This document shows, piece by piece, positions 23,052-36,531 of a stretch of DNA of 64,000 nucleotides (position 1 is the stretch's first letter; each line of letters begins with the position of its first letter). The notes beneath the pieces are model-generated. The model was not told where the DNA came from, searched no databases, and was given only the letters and a program-made list of their open reading frames with translations. The translations under genes and the position numbers were made by a program. Origin of the DNA: Euleptes europaea (taxonomy: Eukaryota > Chordata > Lepidosauria > Squamata > Sphaerodactylidae); NCBI RefSeq assembly GCF_029931775.1, contig NC_079312.1, positions 11,477,821 to 11,541,820 on the forward strand. Reading direction: 5' to 3'.

Positions 23052-23654
23052 AAAGATATACATTTCTTCTAAATTAAATGTAATGAAAACAGAGGTCTAT
23101 CGGGGACACCAATAAAGATGCAATCTCCATTTCTGAAAACATTATATTAGCTATTGATACCGATCCAGGCCAGGACAACTATCAGCTGCCCATTTCTTCC
23201 TAAAGCCTCCTTTCAAGGGACAGATTTTTCTCTTGATGAGCTGCCAGCCCCGCCCCCTGTGATTCCCACATAGTCTGGGGAGAAGAAAATGCCTCCAAAG
23301 GGTCTAAGGTCAGCATTGGGGGAAATGGGGGGTATAATTGTACAGATCAAAGGGATTTTGACGGGAAGGTTTAAAAGTCGGTGACTCCTAATCAGGGAGA
23401 AATGGAGGGTTTGTGTTTCACCATGTCGATCTCCCCCCAACTCTAAGGTCACCCCCAGCCAAGGACAATAACTGTCTCTGCCCCCTTTGCAACAAAGCAT
23501 CCTAGAGTGGGGGAGAGAAATTGGACTCTTCAGGAGCTGATCCTGCAAAATCCTTTTGCAGAACTCATTTGGAGATCAAGGGGCAAAGCCCTGAAAAGCT
23601 CATAATATCCTGGCTGGGGGGGGGCACGGGAGGCATAATTTGCCCCGCCCCGTC
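23052..23654. other. Spacer between gene copy 1 and unit 2
   Basis: No gene is recognised. From about 23330 it matches 945-1245 and 36250-36530. The unit boundary is placed here by that homology. Confidence 0.6.
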
Positions 23655-24000
23655 TTAGAATCATAGAGTTGGAAGGGGCCATACAGGCCATCTAGTCTAA
23701 CCCCCTACTCAATGCAGGATCAGCCTTAAGCAGCTACTGCTTAAAGACCTCCCTAGGCAGCTGATTCCACTGCTGAACAACTCCTAGTGTAAAATCCCCC
23801 CATAATCCACCTTTCCACCTGTAATTTATACTCATTATTCCAAGTCCTCTGCTGCCAACAGGAACAGCTCCCTGCCTTCCTCTAAGTGAAAGGCGGTTAC
23901 TTACTGAAAATACTGAGAAATAGCAACCGTGTCCCTCCTCAGCTTCCTTCTCTCCAGACTAAGCATTCTCAAGTCCCTCGGCATTAAGTTTTTTCCCTGG
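23655..24000 (-). mobile_element. CR1 LINE 3' fragment, unit 2
   Basis: The left end reads AGAATCATAGAGTTGGAAGG, the CR1 3' terminus in inverse orientation. The same insertion, in longer form, is at 36532-37045 in unit 3 and, further diverged, at 51345-52105 in unit 4. It therefore predates those duplications. The part of its ORF2 seen in unit 3 is missing here. Confidence 0.75.
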
Positions 24001-24244
24001 TGTACTTTCCCCTAACGTTTAACAAGGGTTCTGTCTAAATAAAGCCTTTTCCACATACTTAGTGTAGTCCATGCCATTTTCTAATGTGTTTATTTCTACT
24101 AAAAGGTTTAGGATTTAGAGCCCAGGGAGCAAAAGGCCCCAGAACATGGGTAGTTGATAAAGTGGCTCCCATATTACCAGCTGCAAGAGCAGCAGGAGAG
24201 AAGGCCCAGAGCTTGACTGAGGGAAACTGCTAATTTCTTCGCAG

Positions 24245-24324
24245 GCCCAAGAGAACGAAAGCATCAAGAGCAGCATCAGGACCCATTGAAGAGCACACAG
24301 GGGAAGCAGCAGCCCTGCACTTGT
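24245..24324 (+). other. Exon-like block on the plus strand, unit 2
   Basis: Homologue of 5444-5526, with acceptor TTTCTTCGCAG and donor GTAAGT at 24325. One frame is open through the 80 bp (PKRTKASRAASGPIEEHTG). The function is unknown. Confidence 0.4.
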
Positions 24325-24329
24325 GTAAG

Positions 24330-24714
24330 TGAACATTTTGGACATTCTCTTGTCTTCGTGTTACCTGGCACTGTTAGGACTTGCGTTGGTTCAGAGCACC
24401 CTTTCTGAAGGATGCTAATAACCCTGTCTCTGGAAATGTTGCTGTGTTCATAGCCATTATAATTCAGTTTGTCCCTTGGTTATGAAGCAGTTGGGTTTAT
24501 GAGAAACATTTGTTACCCTGAAAACTATACCTTGTTTTGTTTTTGGAGCAATTTCACAATTGCTTGACAAGGGTGCTGCCATTTATTGAATTGAATCCCC
24601 CCCTCCAACTTTCCCATTGGAAAAGATAATTTCGGAGAGGGATCTTTAGCCTGGCTTATGCTGGGTCATGAGCATGTCTAGAAATAAAGCCTTCTGTGAA
24701 GACTTAGAACCTAC
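24330..24714. other. Spacer, unit 2
   Basis: No gene or identifiable repeat. It is collinear with 37540-37920 in unit 3. Confidence 0.5.
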
Positions 24715-24960
24715 TTACTTTTCAGATTTTCCCTGGGTTGATAGATCACCATGACTTGTAGCCATTGTTAACACCATCCTCCATGAATTTGTCCACCCCC
24801 TATTATAGCCTTCCAAGTTGGCAGTCATCGCCACATCCTGTGGCAGCGAGTTCCACAATTTAACTGTACAATGTGTGAAGAAGTATTTCCTTCCTTTTCT
24901 CTGTCCTGAAACTCCCACCCTTCACCATTAGTGGATGACAAGAGGGTCAAGTATTATAGG
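24715..24960 (-). mobile_element. LINE ORF2 C-terminal fragment (CR1/L2 group), unit 2
   Basis: The minus-strand translation RKYFFTHCTVKLWNSLPQDV is the familiar end of a CR1/L2-type ORF2, where LWNSLP is typical. The copy is short and truncated. It is duplicated at 37921-38160, so it is older than the unit 2/3 split. Confidence 0.6.
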
Positions 24961-25004
24961 AAAGGAAAAAAAGCATTTTCCTGTCCTCGCTCTCCTCACC
25001 ATGC

Positions 25005-25760
25005 ATCATTTTATTTATTTATTATTTAATTAATTTAGATTTCAAGCCCTTCCTCAGTTCTCAGAATAGCCAGGCTCAGTGTGGGTAACAAGAGATAAAA
25101 ACAGCAACAATAAGATCATAATACATCTACAATAAAAATAATTAAAATTAATACCGTAACAATATAAATCAATACAAATATATCAGATGGCACATTAAAA
25201 TCATGTCTGCTGCTGAGAGACCTGGCAGAGCAGTCAGCTCCCCCACTTGATAAAATAAACATGGACAGGAGAGGATAGGGAGGCAACCATAGATTACAAC
25301 CGGCAGCCTTCCTCAGTTGTAGGCCTGGTGGAATAGCTCTGTTTTGCAGAGCCTGTGGAAATCCTTACGGTCCCGCAGGGTCTTGATGCTACTAGGGAGG
25401 CATTTCCACCAGGCCGGGGGGCCAAGGCAGAAAACACCCTGGCCCTTGTCGAGGACGGCCACACACTCCTTGGGCTGGGAAGCATGAGCAAGTTGATACT
25501 TCTTGAGTGCAATGCTCTCTGGGGGCACACCAGGAGAGGTGGTCCCAAAGATGCGAAGGTCCCAGACCATGTATTGGCTGTCACATATAAAGCCCTTCAT
25601 CCCTCGTATCTGCGGGGCCGCCTCTCCCCCTTGTGCCACAACAGCAGCATCGCTGATCTGAGCAGGGCATCCTGCAAGTGCTGCCCTGAAAATGGCAAAA
25701 TCAACAACTGCTCATACACGTGGCTTCTCTGTTGTGCACCCCCCCCCCCAATGGATTGGC
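25005..25760. repeat. AT-rich interspersed repeat and LINE-like fragment, unit 2
   Basis: An AT-rich TTTATTTATT-type repeat (25005-25260) is followed by a GC-richer block (25290-25640). Its minus-strand translation WWKCLPSSIKTLRDRKDFHR resembles a LINE C-terminus. The plus-strand stretch IGLPEEVWKAPPLLAFCKLC (about 25750-25815) looks like another such tail. The same composite lies at 38220-38970 and part of it at 52690-52960. Family assignment is tentative. Confidence 0.45.
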
Positions 25761-25886
25761 CTGCCTGAGGAAGTCTGGAAGGCTCCCCCTCTCCTGGCTT
25801 TCTGCAAGTTATGCAGAACTAAATCATTCAGTATTTCATTCCTCTTTTTTGAAGCTTCTCTGGGAACTGCATCTCTGTCAGCTTAA

Positions 25887-26560
25887 CCCTTTACTAGGCT
25901 CTTGTGCACAGAGAGGGGGGAAAAACTATTTTATTTTTTTCAAATTAAGGAAAAATTAAATGTGCCTTTTAAGCCCTAGCCTGGCCAAGAAAATCTGCTG
26001 TCTAATCCCAGAAGTGTAAAGTGTGGCTGAGGGTGCTCATTGGGGATAGCAAGGAACTCTGCTGATGCTCAGATGCATTGTCAGCCAATGGAAAACTAGG
26101 CAGAATACACAAGGGAGTAAGGTCAGGGAACATTCCACCGATGCTTAGAAAGATGTCCAGACAATACAAGACAACACTTGAGCTAGGGCATGAATGTCTT
26201 GGCAACCCCATAATGACAGCCAACATTTTACCCAAATAACTTTCATTATATTTTAGAAACTACCAAAATGACCTAATATTTTATTGGCAATGGCACACAT
26301 TCCCTGTTAATTTTAGGAAACAAGAAGGCATTAGCAATGGAACCATTTCAGCAGAAAAATAAAGTACTAGAAAGTTTTCCCACCCCATATCTCTGTCAAC
26401 CTTCTTTAATGCACAGAGAACAAGAGAGAGACTTTTAGTCTCTACCTGCATGTATTAAGCAGGAGTCGCCTAGCCCCACTTCTAGGACAGATCCGCCAGA
26501 TAGGATGATGTTCCCAAATACCATCTTGGCTACTTGACAGAGAAGGATACCACCATCTAT
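25887..26560. other. 3' flank of gene copy 2
   Basis: No gene is seen. The sequence is collinear with 39097-39780 in unit 3 and 53290-53990 in unit 4. Confidence 0.5.
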
Positions 26561-26740
<180 letters not shown>

Positions 26741-26814
26741 GAATTAAAATTAAAAACACACTCCACAAACTTCCAATGCACTAACCTTTTAAATATTTGA
26801 TTAAGCTCATCCCA

Positions 26815-28882
26815 TTAAACCCCCCCACAAAACCCTGTGTGGATTCTTCGATGCCATTGAAGAGTGCAACTCCAACTGAATCTCTTTCCACATTCTGAGC
26901 ATTCAAAAGGTTTCTCTCCTGTGTGGGTTCTTTGATGCTGGTGAAGATAGTTATTTGAACTGAATCTCTTTCCACACACTGAGCATTCAAACGGTTTCTC
27001 CCCTGTGTGGGTTCGTCGATGCTTTTGAAGACTGTAACTGTAACCGAATCTCTTCCCACACTCTGAGCATTCAAACGGTTTCTCCCCTGTGTGGCTTCGT
27101 CGATGCTTTTGAAGACTGGAAGTGTAACTGAATCTCTTTCCACACTCTGAGCATTCAAACGGTTTCTCCCCTGTGTGGGATCTTAGATGCCTTTGAAGAT
27201 CACTCTTTTTATAGAATTTCTTTCCACATTCCAAGCATTCAAACAGTTTCTCCCCTGTGTGGGTCTTCATATGTTGTTGAAGACTGGAACTGCTACTGTA
27301 TTTCTTTCCACACTCTGAACATACAAAATTTTTCTCACCTATATGGATTTTTCGATGCCGTTGAAGAGTGCAACTCAAACTGAATTTCTTTCCACATTCT
27401 GAGCATTCGAAAGGTTTCTCCTGTGTGTGGGTTCCTAGATGCTGCAGAAGATAGACTTTCCGACTGAATTTCTTCCCACATTCTGAGCATTCGAAAGGTT
27501 TCTCCTGTGTGTGGGTTCCTAGATGCTGCAGAAGATGGACTTTCCGACCGAATTTCTTCCCACATTCTGAGCATTGAAAAGGTTTCTCGCTTGCATGGGT
27601 TCTTTGATGCTGTTGAAGTTGGCCACTTGAAGTGAATTTTGTTCCAGACTCTGAGCATTCAAAAGATTTCTCCCCTGTGTGGGTTCTTAGATGCTGTAGA
27701 AGATGGGCACGCTGACTAAATTTCTTCCCACATTTTGAGCATACAAAAGGTTTCTCACCTGTGTGGGTTCTTAGATGCCTTTGAAGATCAGAACTCTGAA
27801 TGAATTTCTTTCTACACTCTGAGCATTCAAATGGTTTCTCCCCTGTGTGGATTCTTAGATGCATTTGAAGACTGGAACTGCTACTGTATCTCTTTCCACA
27901 CACTGAGCATTCAAATGGTTTCTCCCCTGTATGGGTTCTTTTATGGCGGTGAAGACGGCCACTTGAAATGAATCTCTTTCCACACTCTGAGCATTCAAAA
28001 GGTTTCTCCCCTGTGTGCATTCTTAGATGCCTTTGAAGATCACTACCCTGATTGAATTTCTTTCCATACACTGAGCATTCAAATGGTTTTTCCCCAGTGT
28101 GGGTTCTCTTTTGTTGCAGAAGGCTGGAACTGCAACTGTATCTCTTTCCACACTCTGAGCATTCGAAAGGTTTCTCCCCTGTGTGAGTCCTTAGATTTAT
28201 TTGGAGACTGGAACTAACAGTGAATTTCTTTCCACATTCTGAACACTCAAAGGGTTTTTCTTTTGTGTGTATTCTTTTGTGCACAAGGAGCTGTGATCTG
28301 TATTTGTAGTACTTTCCACACCAAAAGCATTTATGTGCTTTTGTTATAATGTGCTTTGTAAAGTGTACATTACCCTTTCTTCCTTGAAAGAATGTGATTG
28401 CACTCTCTGAGCAGATAAATGGCTTCACTCCTGAATGGTTCCTTTGGTGTTGAACAAAGGCTGATTTCTGTGGGAAGCTCTTGCCGCAGTTTAAGCAGCT
28501 GTACGGTTTTCCTCTTGTATGTGTTATTTGATGTTTAAGGAGCTCTGCTCTGCAAAGGAAGCTCTTTCTGCACTCCAAGCACTGATGGGTCTTCTTTCCA
28601 GTGTACATTTGCAAATCGATACTATATTGGGTTTGATCTGAGTAGTTCAGAGTAGCACAGAGGCCTTTGTTTCTTCTTTTTTGGACTTTTCTTTTTGGTC
28701 CAGAGTTTCATGGAAGCCTCCTCTTTGGCAAGGAATGGGCTTATCCCTTGTCTTCTCTGCTTGGCTTTCCTCCTCCCTCAGTGGTCCATCTCCATCCATG
28801 AAGCTTCCTTTGGCCTCTTCATTCTTGGCTTTTTCCAAAGAGAATCCCTGATATTCTCCAAGTGTGTCCTCTACATCTGCCA
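26815..28882 (-). pseudogene. SCAN-KRAB-C2H2 gene copy 2, last exon, frame-shifted before the fingers
   Basis: Compared with copies 1 and 3, four bases (TGAC in plus sense) are missing at about 28687. The frame that follows the KRAB exon therefore ends after [20 protein letters not shown] at 28647. The predicted protein is 323 residues: SCAN, linkers, KRAB and 78 residues, with no fingers. Downstream, an uninterrupted frame still encodes about 21 finger units (from 28614), ending HTGFCGGV. Several have lost a metal ligand ([25 protein letters not shown]). Because the stop is in the last exon, nonsense-mediated decay would not be expected. It is 97-99 percent similar by eye to copy 3. Whether it makes a finger-less protein or is dead cannot be read from the sequence. 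Confidence 0.85.
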
Positions 28883-30630
<1,748 letters not shown>

Positions 30631-30733
30631 TCAGAGCCTCACTCACTCCAACACCTCAGCAACAACTGCAGGAGCAAAAGCCTCCCTGAGAAAGGAAAGG
30701 GCATCCGGGCTGTCTCCCACTCATCTCCCCTAC

Positions 30734-30804
30734 CTGTACTGGAGGTGAAGCAGCCATTTCTACTCCTCCACAAAGACGGTGGATTGATAGCATCTCTTCA
30801 CTTC
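30734..30804 (-). CDS. 71-bp linker exon, gene copy 2
   Basis: Length, splice sites and frame match copy 1. The end reads VEMAASPPVQ. It keeps the phase closure between the 115-bp and KRAB exons. Confidence 0.78.
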
Positions 30805-31267
30805 CTGCAAGGCAAACAAAATAATCAGGAAGGACCTTAGCTTTGACTTCCTATTCTGTTTGCTTGAGGGAATCCTGCTTCACGCACCCTGGTTGTTAGG
30901 GTTGTGAAACTTGCCCTGTGTACACTCAAGAAAATGTGTAATGATTTTTAGGAAACTGTGGGAGAGGTGGCAGAGATGCACCAGGTACACATGAGCCCCA
31001 TGGTGTTATAAATGCTGGCAACACATTTCCGACTTGTGTGAGATTTGAAATGTGCTCTGTGAGCTGGAGCTCAAAAACATTACAGCATCCCAATGGGATC
31101 AGGCCAAAGGCCCAGGGACACCATTTGTCAACTGGCTGGGTTCTCCCACATGCCCTTGAGTCCAAGCTGGCAGGAGAAAGAGAGGGGGTGGAAATGATGT
31201 TGCACGATACATTGTTTTAACATCCATCCGAAAACTCAGACTGCACTTTAGTGCATGTGAAACCTTA

Positions 31268-31633
31268 AGGGTCTCCTTATCTCATGGCTGGAGGTGGAAG
31301 ACACACCTCGCCACTGCCGCCGCTGCTTCACACCATCCCGCTGGCCGGAGAGGACGCAAGGTGCAGCCCAGGCTGGAAGCAGCTGCCTGGACGGGGGGAG
31401 GTGGGCGCAGCGTGGCCGCACAGGCCTTGTTGCACCCGTAAAGGACGGGGGGAGGTGGCTGGGCGCAGCTGGGTGGGCACCTCCTCTCCGGCGGGTGGGA
31501 TGGCGGCGAGGCGCATCTTCCACCTCCAGCCATGAGATAAGGAGACTGGTGCATCCGGGGAAGGGGGCGGGTCGCCCGGGCTGCTGGTTTCCGTCCCCGA
31601 CAAAATTGAACCCGACGTGGCGGTGGTGGCTGT
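31268..31633. repeat. GC-rich foldback, copy 2 (one arm shortened)
   Basis: The left arm begins abruptly at CTTATCTCATGGCTG right after the intron sequence TGAAACCTTAAGG. The right arm (about 31482-31633) is complete. About 600 bp present in units 1 and 3 is missing here, including the outer half of the left arm. The remaining paired length is about 85 bp. Confidence 0.75.
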
Positions 31634-31888
31634 TGCTCCTTCCCATGCTTACTTCCGCACAGGTCTTGGTGTGCTGGGAAAGGACGGGGGGGGGGGGGGC
31701 AGCAAGGCCCGAGCCGCCCCAGGAAACCTAGAAAGGGAGGGGGAATGGGGGCTGGCTGCCTTGGCTCGTGGGCCCTCCGGGGGCTGGATCTGGCCTGCGG
31801 GCCGGGGGTTTGACTCCCCTGGTCTAAACCTTCTACTCAGCAGTTTCACAATGTGCCCCAATCCCTTCCAGGCACAAGGCATGCTTAC

Positions 31889-32003
31889 CAGGTGAGAGGG
31901 CATCTTGGGCACACTCCTGGACCTGCACCCTCTGTCCATCCTCTGACGAAGCTCCTTCCGCCTCAGAGAAGTTAGCTTCTATCGTCACAGAGGGTCGCCA
32001 CAT
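31889..32003 (-). CDS. 115-bp exon after SCAN, gene copy 2
   Basis: Same length, splice sites and phases as copy 1. It encodes MWRPSVTIEANFSEAEGASS and continues to AQDALSP. It is intact. Confidence 0.83.
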
Positions 32004-32241
32004 CTGAAACAGCAGCGAGAGTGATGGGTTAGAGAAGGAACGGAACAAGCTGAGGAGATGGATCCTGCCCCACTCCCAGACTCCTCATCCTTGCTTTGAC
32101 CAGCAGAGCTGCCCCTCAGCGGTAAGACCTAAGGGCATGTTTTCTACCAACCCTGGTCAAGTATTTGGATAAATATCTGGCAGGGTCTTAGGCTAAGGTC
32201 AGATATTGCTGCTGGAATGGACTGACTGAGGACCCCCTCAC

Positions 32242-32694
32242 CTGTTCTGTCTGCCTCTTCTCCTCTGCCTGACTCAGGAGGAAACCTTCAGCCAGAGCCA
32301 CTGCTTGGGAACTGGTCTCCGGCCCGCATCCTCTGACCCAGCTCTCCATCTCCAGGGGCAGAATGCTCAGGAACTGCTCCAAGATCACCTGGTCCACGAT
32401 TTGCTTCTTGGTGTGCCTCTCTGGCTTCAGCCAGCGGTTGCAAAGTCTATGGAGCTGGCTGCAAACCTCTCGGGGCCCATCAGCCTCATGGTAGCAGAAG
32501 TGCCGGAAACGCTGGCAATGTTCATCTGAGATCACAGTGTCCTGAGCCAGGATTTCTGGCACAGCTTTCCCCCAGAATTCAACACCACTCCCAGCCTGGA
32601 TGGGTTGGGAGCCTTTCCTTGCTCTTTTGCCAGTTCCAGGAGAATCTGCATCCTCCTCTTTCATCTCCTTCCCCTTCTTTCAGGTTGCCCCTGA
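32242..32694 (-). CDS. SCAN-domain exon, gene copy 2
   Basis: Coding starts at 32664 ([13 protein letters not shown]) and runs 141 residues to EKRQTEQ at a GTGAGG donor. The SCAN domain is complete ([19 protein letters not shown]). It differs from copies 1 and 3 by a few substitutions only, such as [10 protein letters not shown]. The exon is uninterrupted although the finger part of this copy is out of frame, which is compatible either with recent damage or with retention of a SCAN-KRAB product. Confidence 0.9.
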
Positions 32695-35600
32695 CTATGG
32701 AGAGATACCCTTAGCAACATGGTGACAAAGAAGGAAAGATATCAAAAAGGCGCAAAGAACCCAAAAGAGAATGGAGTTACGTCACTGACCCTGGCCAAGA
32801 GACCCCTAAGGATTGCCCCGGTGGATCAGAAGGAGTGTCTTCATGGTAGTTTGCAGGTCAGGATTAATGTTATCATGTGATATTACTAAACAATTGACTG
32901 GGCTGCCCGCTGACCCTCAGCTAGTCAGCAGGCATAAGAGGGCCAGCTGAAGGAGAGGAGCAATCATCACTTCCAGGTAAAGCTGCCTCAAAAACACGAT
33001 AGTAGTATTTCTCTTTTCCAAGATTGAAACTTGTCTCTCCCCCTACAACTGACTAGTTAAGTAAGCCTTTCCAGGATCCAGCTGCAAGGCCATTCTCCCA
33101 CACACAAAGAACACTAAGGCTAAAAACAGCACCACAAACTGCCAGGGAAGCAGGGCGTCCTTGGGAACCAAACTGACTAGCAATATTCTTGACTCGACCA
33201 GTACTGCCTGCTTTGACCAGTACCTTAATAAGCTCTGTCCAAGTTTCCCCTTTATAAGTGTGAGTAGAGATGCAAACACCCATCAATTTCAGAAAAGATA
33301 TGCTCACTAGGATAAAAACTTCAGCAGTAGCTCTGTCCAAGCAGCCAGCAGAGGGGAAGGGGAGAGGGGCATCAAGAATCTCCCAGTCATGGCACAAGGG
33401 CTGCTGGGGATGAACGGGACTGGGGAGGGGGGAATGAATCCCCAGGAAAACTGGAAGCATGTGGGGCAGCCATCGACATGAATGATTCCTCCCATGTGAT
33501 CATCGTTGGCTTCTTTTCCGGGCCTCCCTTTGACCACCACTGGTGAGAATTTATTTTTATTTCCAAAATTCAGACCCCCTTTCTGCTGCCAAGGCATCTG
33601 ACAAATTAAAACATACATAAGAAATATCACATTTGCAAACCAGTTAAAACCAACCCTCCTGCTGCACACAAATCCCACACATGATAGCAGCACTACTGTT
33701 TTCCAACATCTAAAACCTTATCCTCCAATGACTTATTCGTATGTAATATTCCCTGGATCTGGCTGCAAAGCTTTTCCCTGCTGTTGCAGATCTGAAGATT
33801 TTTTTCCCCTGCCTCTGCTTGTCTTTCAGAATTCAGAAGCAAACCCATCCTCCCAACAGGAAAAGAGCGTTTCTTCTTTTACAACAATTTCGTTGCTCAG
33901 CCTCTCTTCCAAAAATCTTGGTCAGTTTAACCCTTTTAGCGCTACAGACAAATGACAAATGCTTCTTGTCTTTTCCATGAGAAACGGATCTAAAAAAATG
34001 GGCCTATTCCATGGGGCTTACTCTCAGGAACGATTCCACTGAAAATCTGTGTTCTTGTAACATCTTCCCAGTGTCTCAAAACAAAATGACTGTTGTCATT
34101 CCGCCAGGACAAACATATGTTCTGCCGGTAGGTGGCACTGCAAGATAACAATTAAAAAACAGCTCCGGAAAAGGATGAATTTCCACAGGGATTCTCTGGT
34201 TTTGGAGCCTCCACATGACTTCATCCCAAAATTGGTCACCTTCTGGGCCCTCCCTCTTACTGTGGTGTTTTCTAAATTTGAAATCTTTGGGGAAAGAACA
34301 TTTCCCTCACTGTGTGGGCAAGAAGATGCACAGCTGTGTCCCTTGCCACCGCCACCCCTGTGGCTGCCATTCTGCCCATCTCTACACTAAAGCTTTTTAA
34401 AATCAGCACTAATTGAAATAGTGCTTCTACTTTAAGAGTTGACTTGAGTTAACTGTCCCACATCTTAAGCTGCTAGATCTCACAGAGGAGTCCCCTTCTT
34501 CAGTTGGGAGTCCAACCTTCCCCAACACGCCTGGGGCTGACTCTCTGCTGCCACCACCAGGCTAACAGTGAGAGCTGCGCCTGCCTGACAGCTTGGTCTC
34601 CACTGCAGGCCTTTAAGAAACTTCTCCAAATTAAAAATCACTCCCCCACTCCAAACTGCCAAGGAAGCAAGGAACCCTTGGGAATGAAACTGGTTAGAAA
34701 TATTCCCAAGTCTGCAAAAGTCCAGACTGCTTTGACTGGTACCTTAATAAGCGTGATCCGGGTATGTCTTTCGTAAGTGTTGTCAGAGATGCAAACACAG
34801 AGACCAATTTCAGAAAAGAAATCCTTTAGCTGTATGGACAGTTATTGGTTACCACAGGAAATGGATCCAGTGGATTGCAAAATAAACACAGGACTTCTGA
34901 GCAAAGGGAATGAAAATGGGGATGTAAACGGCAGCCTCTCTCCTTAGATCTAAATGTATATCCCTGTAACGTTAAGGAGACAGGCAGAGTTATCTTCATG
35001 GTTCGCTGCTCAGGCTCCCTTCAGATCTTTCATCCGCCTTGATACCCATCATCTCTAATAGCTGCAGACGAACCTATTGCCCATGATTTCTCCTAAATCC
35101 CCTTTAAAGCCATTTCAAGTCGTGACCGTCATATCTTGTGGCACTGAATTATGTACGCGGAGGATTCAGCAGTGGGCATTTCCTTGGGGCACATGGCCTC
35201 ACTGAGGACTATTCACAGTGGGTCGCCGTGTTAGTCTGTCTGCAGTAGTAGAAAAGGGCCAGAGTCCAGTGGCACCTTAAAGACCAACAAGAATATTTTC
35301 TGGTAGGGTACGAGCTTTCGTGAGCCTCAGCTCACTTCTTCACTATCCCTGTAAAGAAATAGCTTCATGGTTTGCTGCTCAGGCTCCCTTCAGACCTTTC
35401 ATCCGCCTTGATACCCATCATCTCTAATAGCTGCAGACGTCCCCAGGTGATTTTTTGGTTTCTGACGAACCTGGAGAAACCTTTCATTCCTCAAACTTGC
35501 TTTCCACTGTCCATGTTTAGTGAGAACTTGTGCTCCTCTTCGTTATTGGGAGGGCAAAATGGAGGAGGCGAAACCAACGTACATCCCCCTCCCCCTCCAG

Positions 35601-36094
35601 CTCCTGGAGGAAGGACAGGATTTCAAAAGGACTAAAGAAGAACAGACAAAGAATAAATACACTCGCGTCCAAAGCTACGGTATTGGGGAAGAGAGGGGCT
35701 GTGAAGAGAGGCCGCTCTCCATTTTGCTGTCAGCCTCTCCTACCTGGAGGATTCACCATTGTGCAGTTCCTTGGCAGCCTCTCCTACACTGAGGACCGGC
35801 AGCTGAAGAAGTGGCAGCTTTGCCTCCCGAGGACCTCGCTGAGCCACGTTCACCCCATCCACCCCACCCCCCACCCCAAAAGGCATTTTAGGAACAACTC
35901 TCCCTGGCCCCAGTCGGCTGCCTCTTGCTCGCAACCTCCCTGGCCAGCCCCCAAGCCCCGTCAAAGACCGGGCCGCAGCTTCAGACGCACCCCCGATGCC
36001 AAAACAAAGGGCTCCCCCACTCCCCCCTGTTTTTCTTGCCCGCCCCTTTTCTCCCCACCTCCCCTCCACGGGGCTGCAACATCTTCTACTCACC
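32695..36094 (-). other. Intron 1, gene copy 2
   Basis: Collinear with copies 1 and 3. The empty target site of the copy 1 L1 is at 33374-33391. Near 34968-35440 a segment (CAGGCTCCCTTCAGA and following) occurs twice, with a SINE-like insertion between the copies. No coding exon was found. Confidence 0.55.
35214..35341 (+). mobile_element. SINE-like short repeat, single copy form
   Basis: It runs from CACAGTGGGTCGCCGTGTTA through CACCTTAAAGACCAACAAGA to GAGCCTCAGCTCACTTCTTC. The same family appears in palindromic form at 50026-50192 and 56483-56690. It is a short repeat that I recognise as recurring in reptile genomes, but I cannot assign its class with certainty. Confidence 0.6.
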
Positions 36095-36250
36095 CAGAGC
36101 CAAGGAAGGGTGTGTGTGTGTGGAGGGGGGGGGGGAATGTGCTGGATCCGGACCCAAAGCAGCAGCAGCGTGGGCTCCAGGGGAGGAAAGCGCATGCGCG
36201 AGAGCGCGCGGGGAGTTCATTTCCGGGGTCAGAGCGAGCCCTGGGAAAGG
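35850..36250 (-). promoter_or_regulatory. CpG-rich promoter and 5' exon, gene copy 2, upstream part missing
   Basis: The NRF1-type GCGCATGCGC is at 36190-36199 and the 5' exon donor follows 36094. Immediately upstream, after GAGCCCTGGGAAAGG (about 36249), the sequence jumps to spacer that in unit 1 begins near 23380. The GC box and roughly 0.95 kb present in unit 1 are absent. Copy 2 therefore has a shortened promoter. Confidence 0.6.
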
Positions 36251-36531
36251 TGACTCCTAATCAGGGAGAAATGGAGGGTTTGTGTTTCACCATGTCGATC
36301 TCCCCCCAACTCTAAGGTCACCCCCAGCCAAGGACAATAACCATCTCTGCCCCCTTTGCAACAAAGCATCCTAGAGTGGGGGAGAGAAATTGGACTCCTC
36401 AGGAGCTGATCCTGCAAAATCCTTTTGCAGAACTCATTTGGAGATCAAGGGGCAAAGCCCTAAAAAGCTCATAATATCCTGGCTGGGGGGGGGGGCACGG
36501 AAGGCATACTTTGCCCTGCCCCTTCTTAGAA

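Noticed and set aside
24115-24345. Minus-strand signal-peptide-like frame (LLLPLCALQWVLMLLLMLSF), repeated at 37323-37544
   Set aside because: The frame is disrupted in units 1 and 4, and the two intact copies are recent duplicates, so conservation is no evidence. It overlaps the plus-strand exon-like block.
25355-25768. Plus-strand 137-residue frame, duplicated at 38568-38978
   Set aside because: It lies in a composite interspersed repeat and is shared only because units 2 and 3 are recent duplicates.
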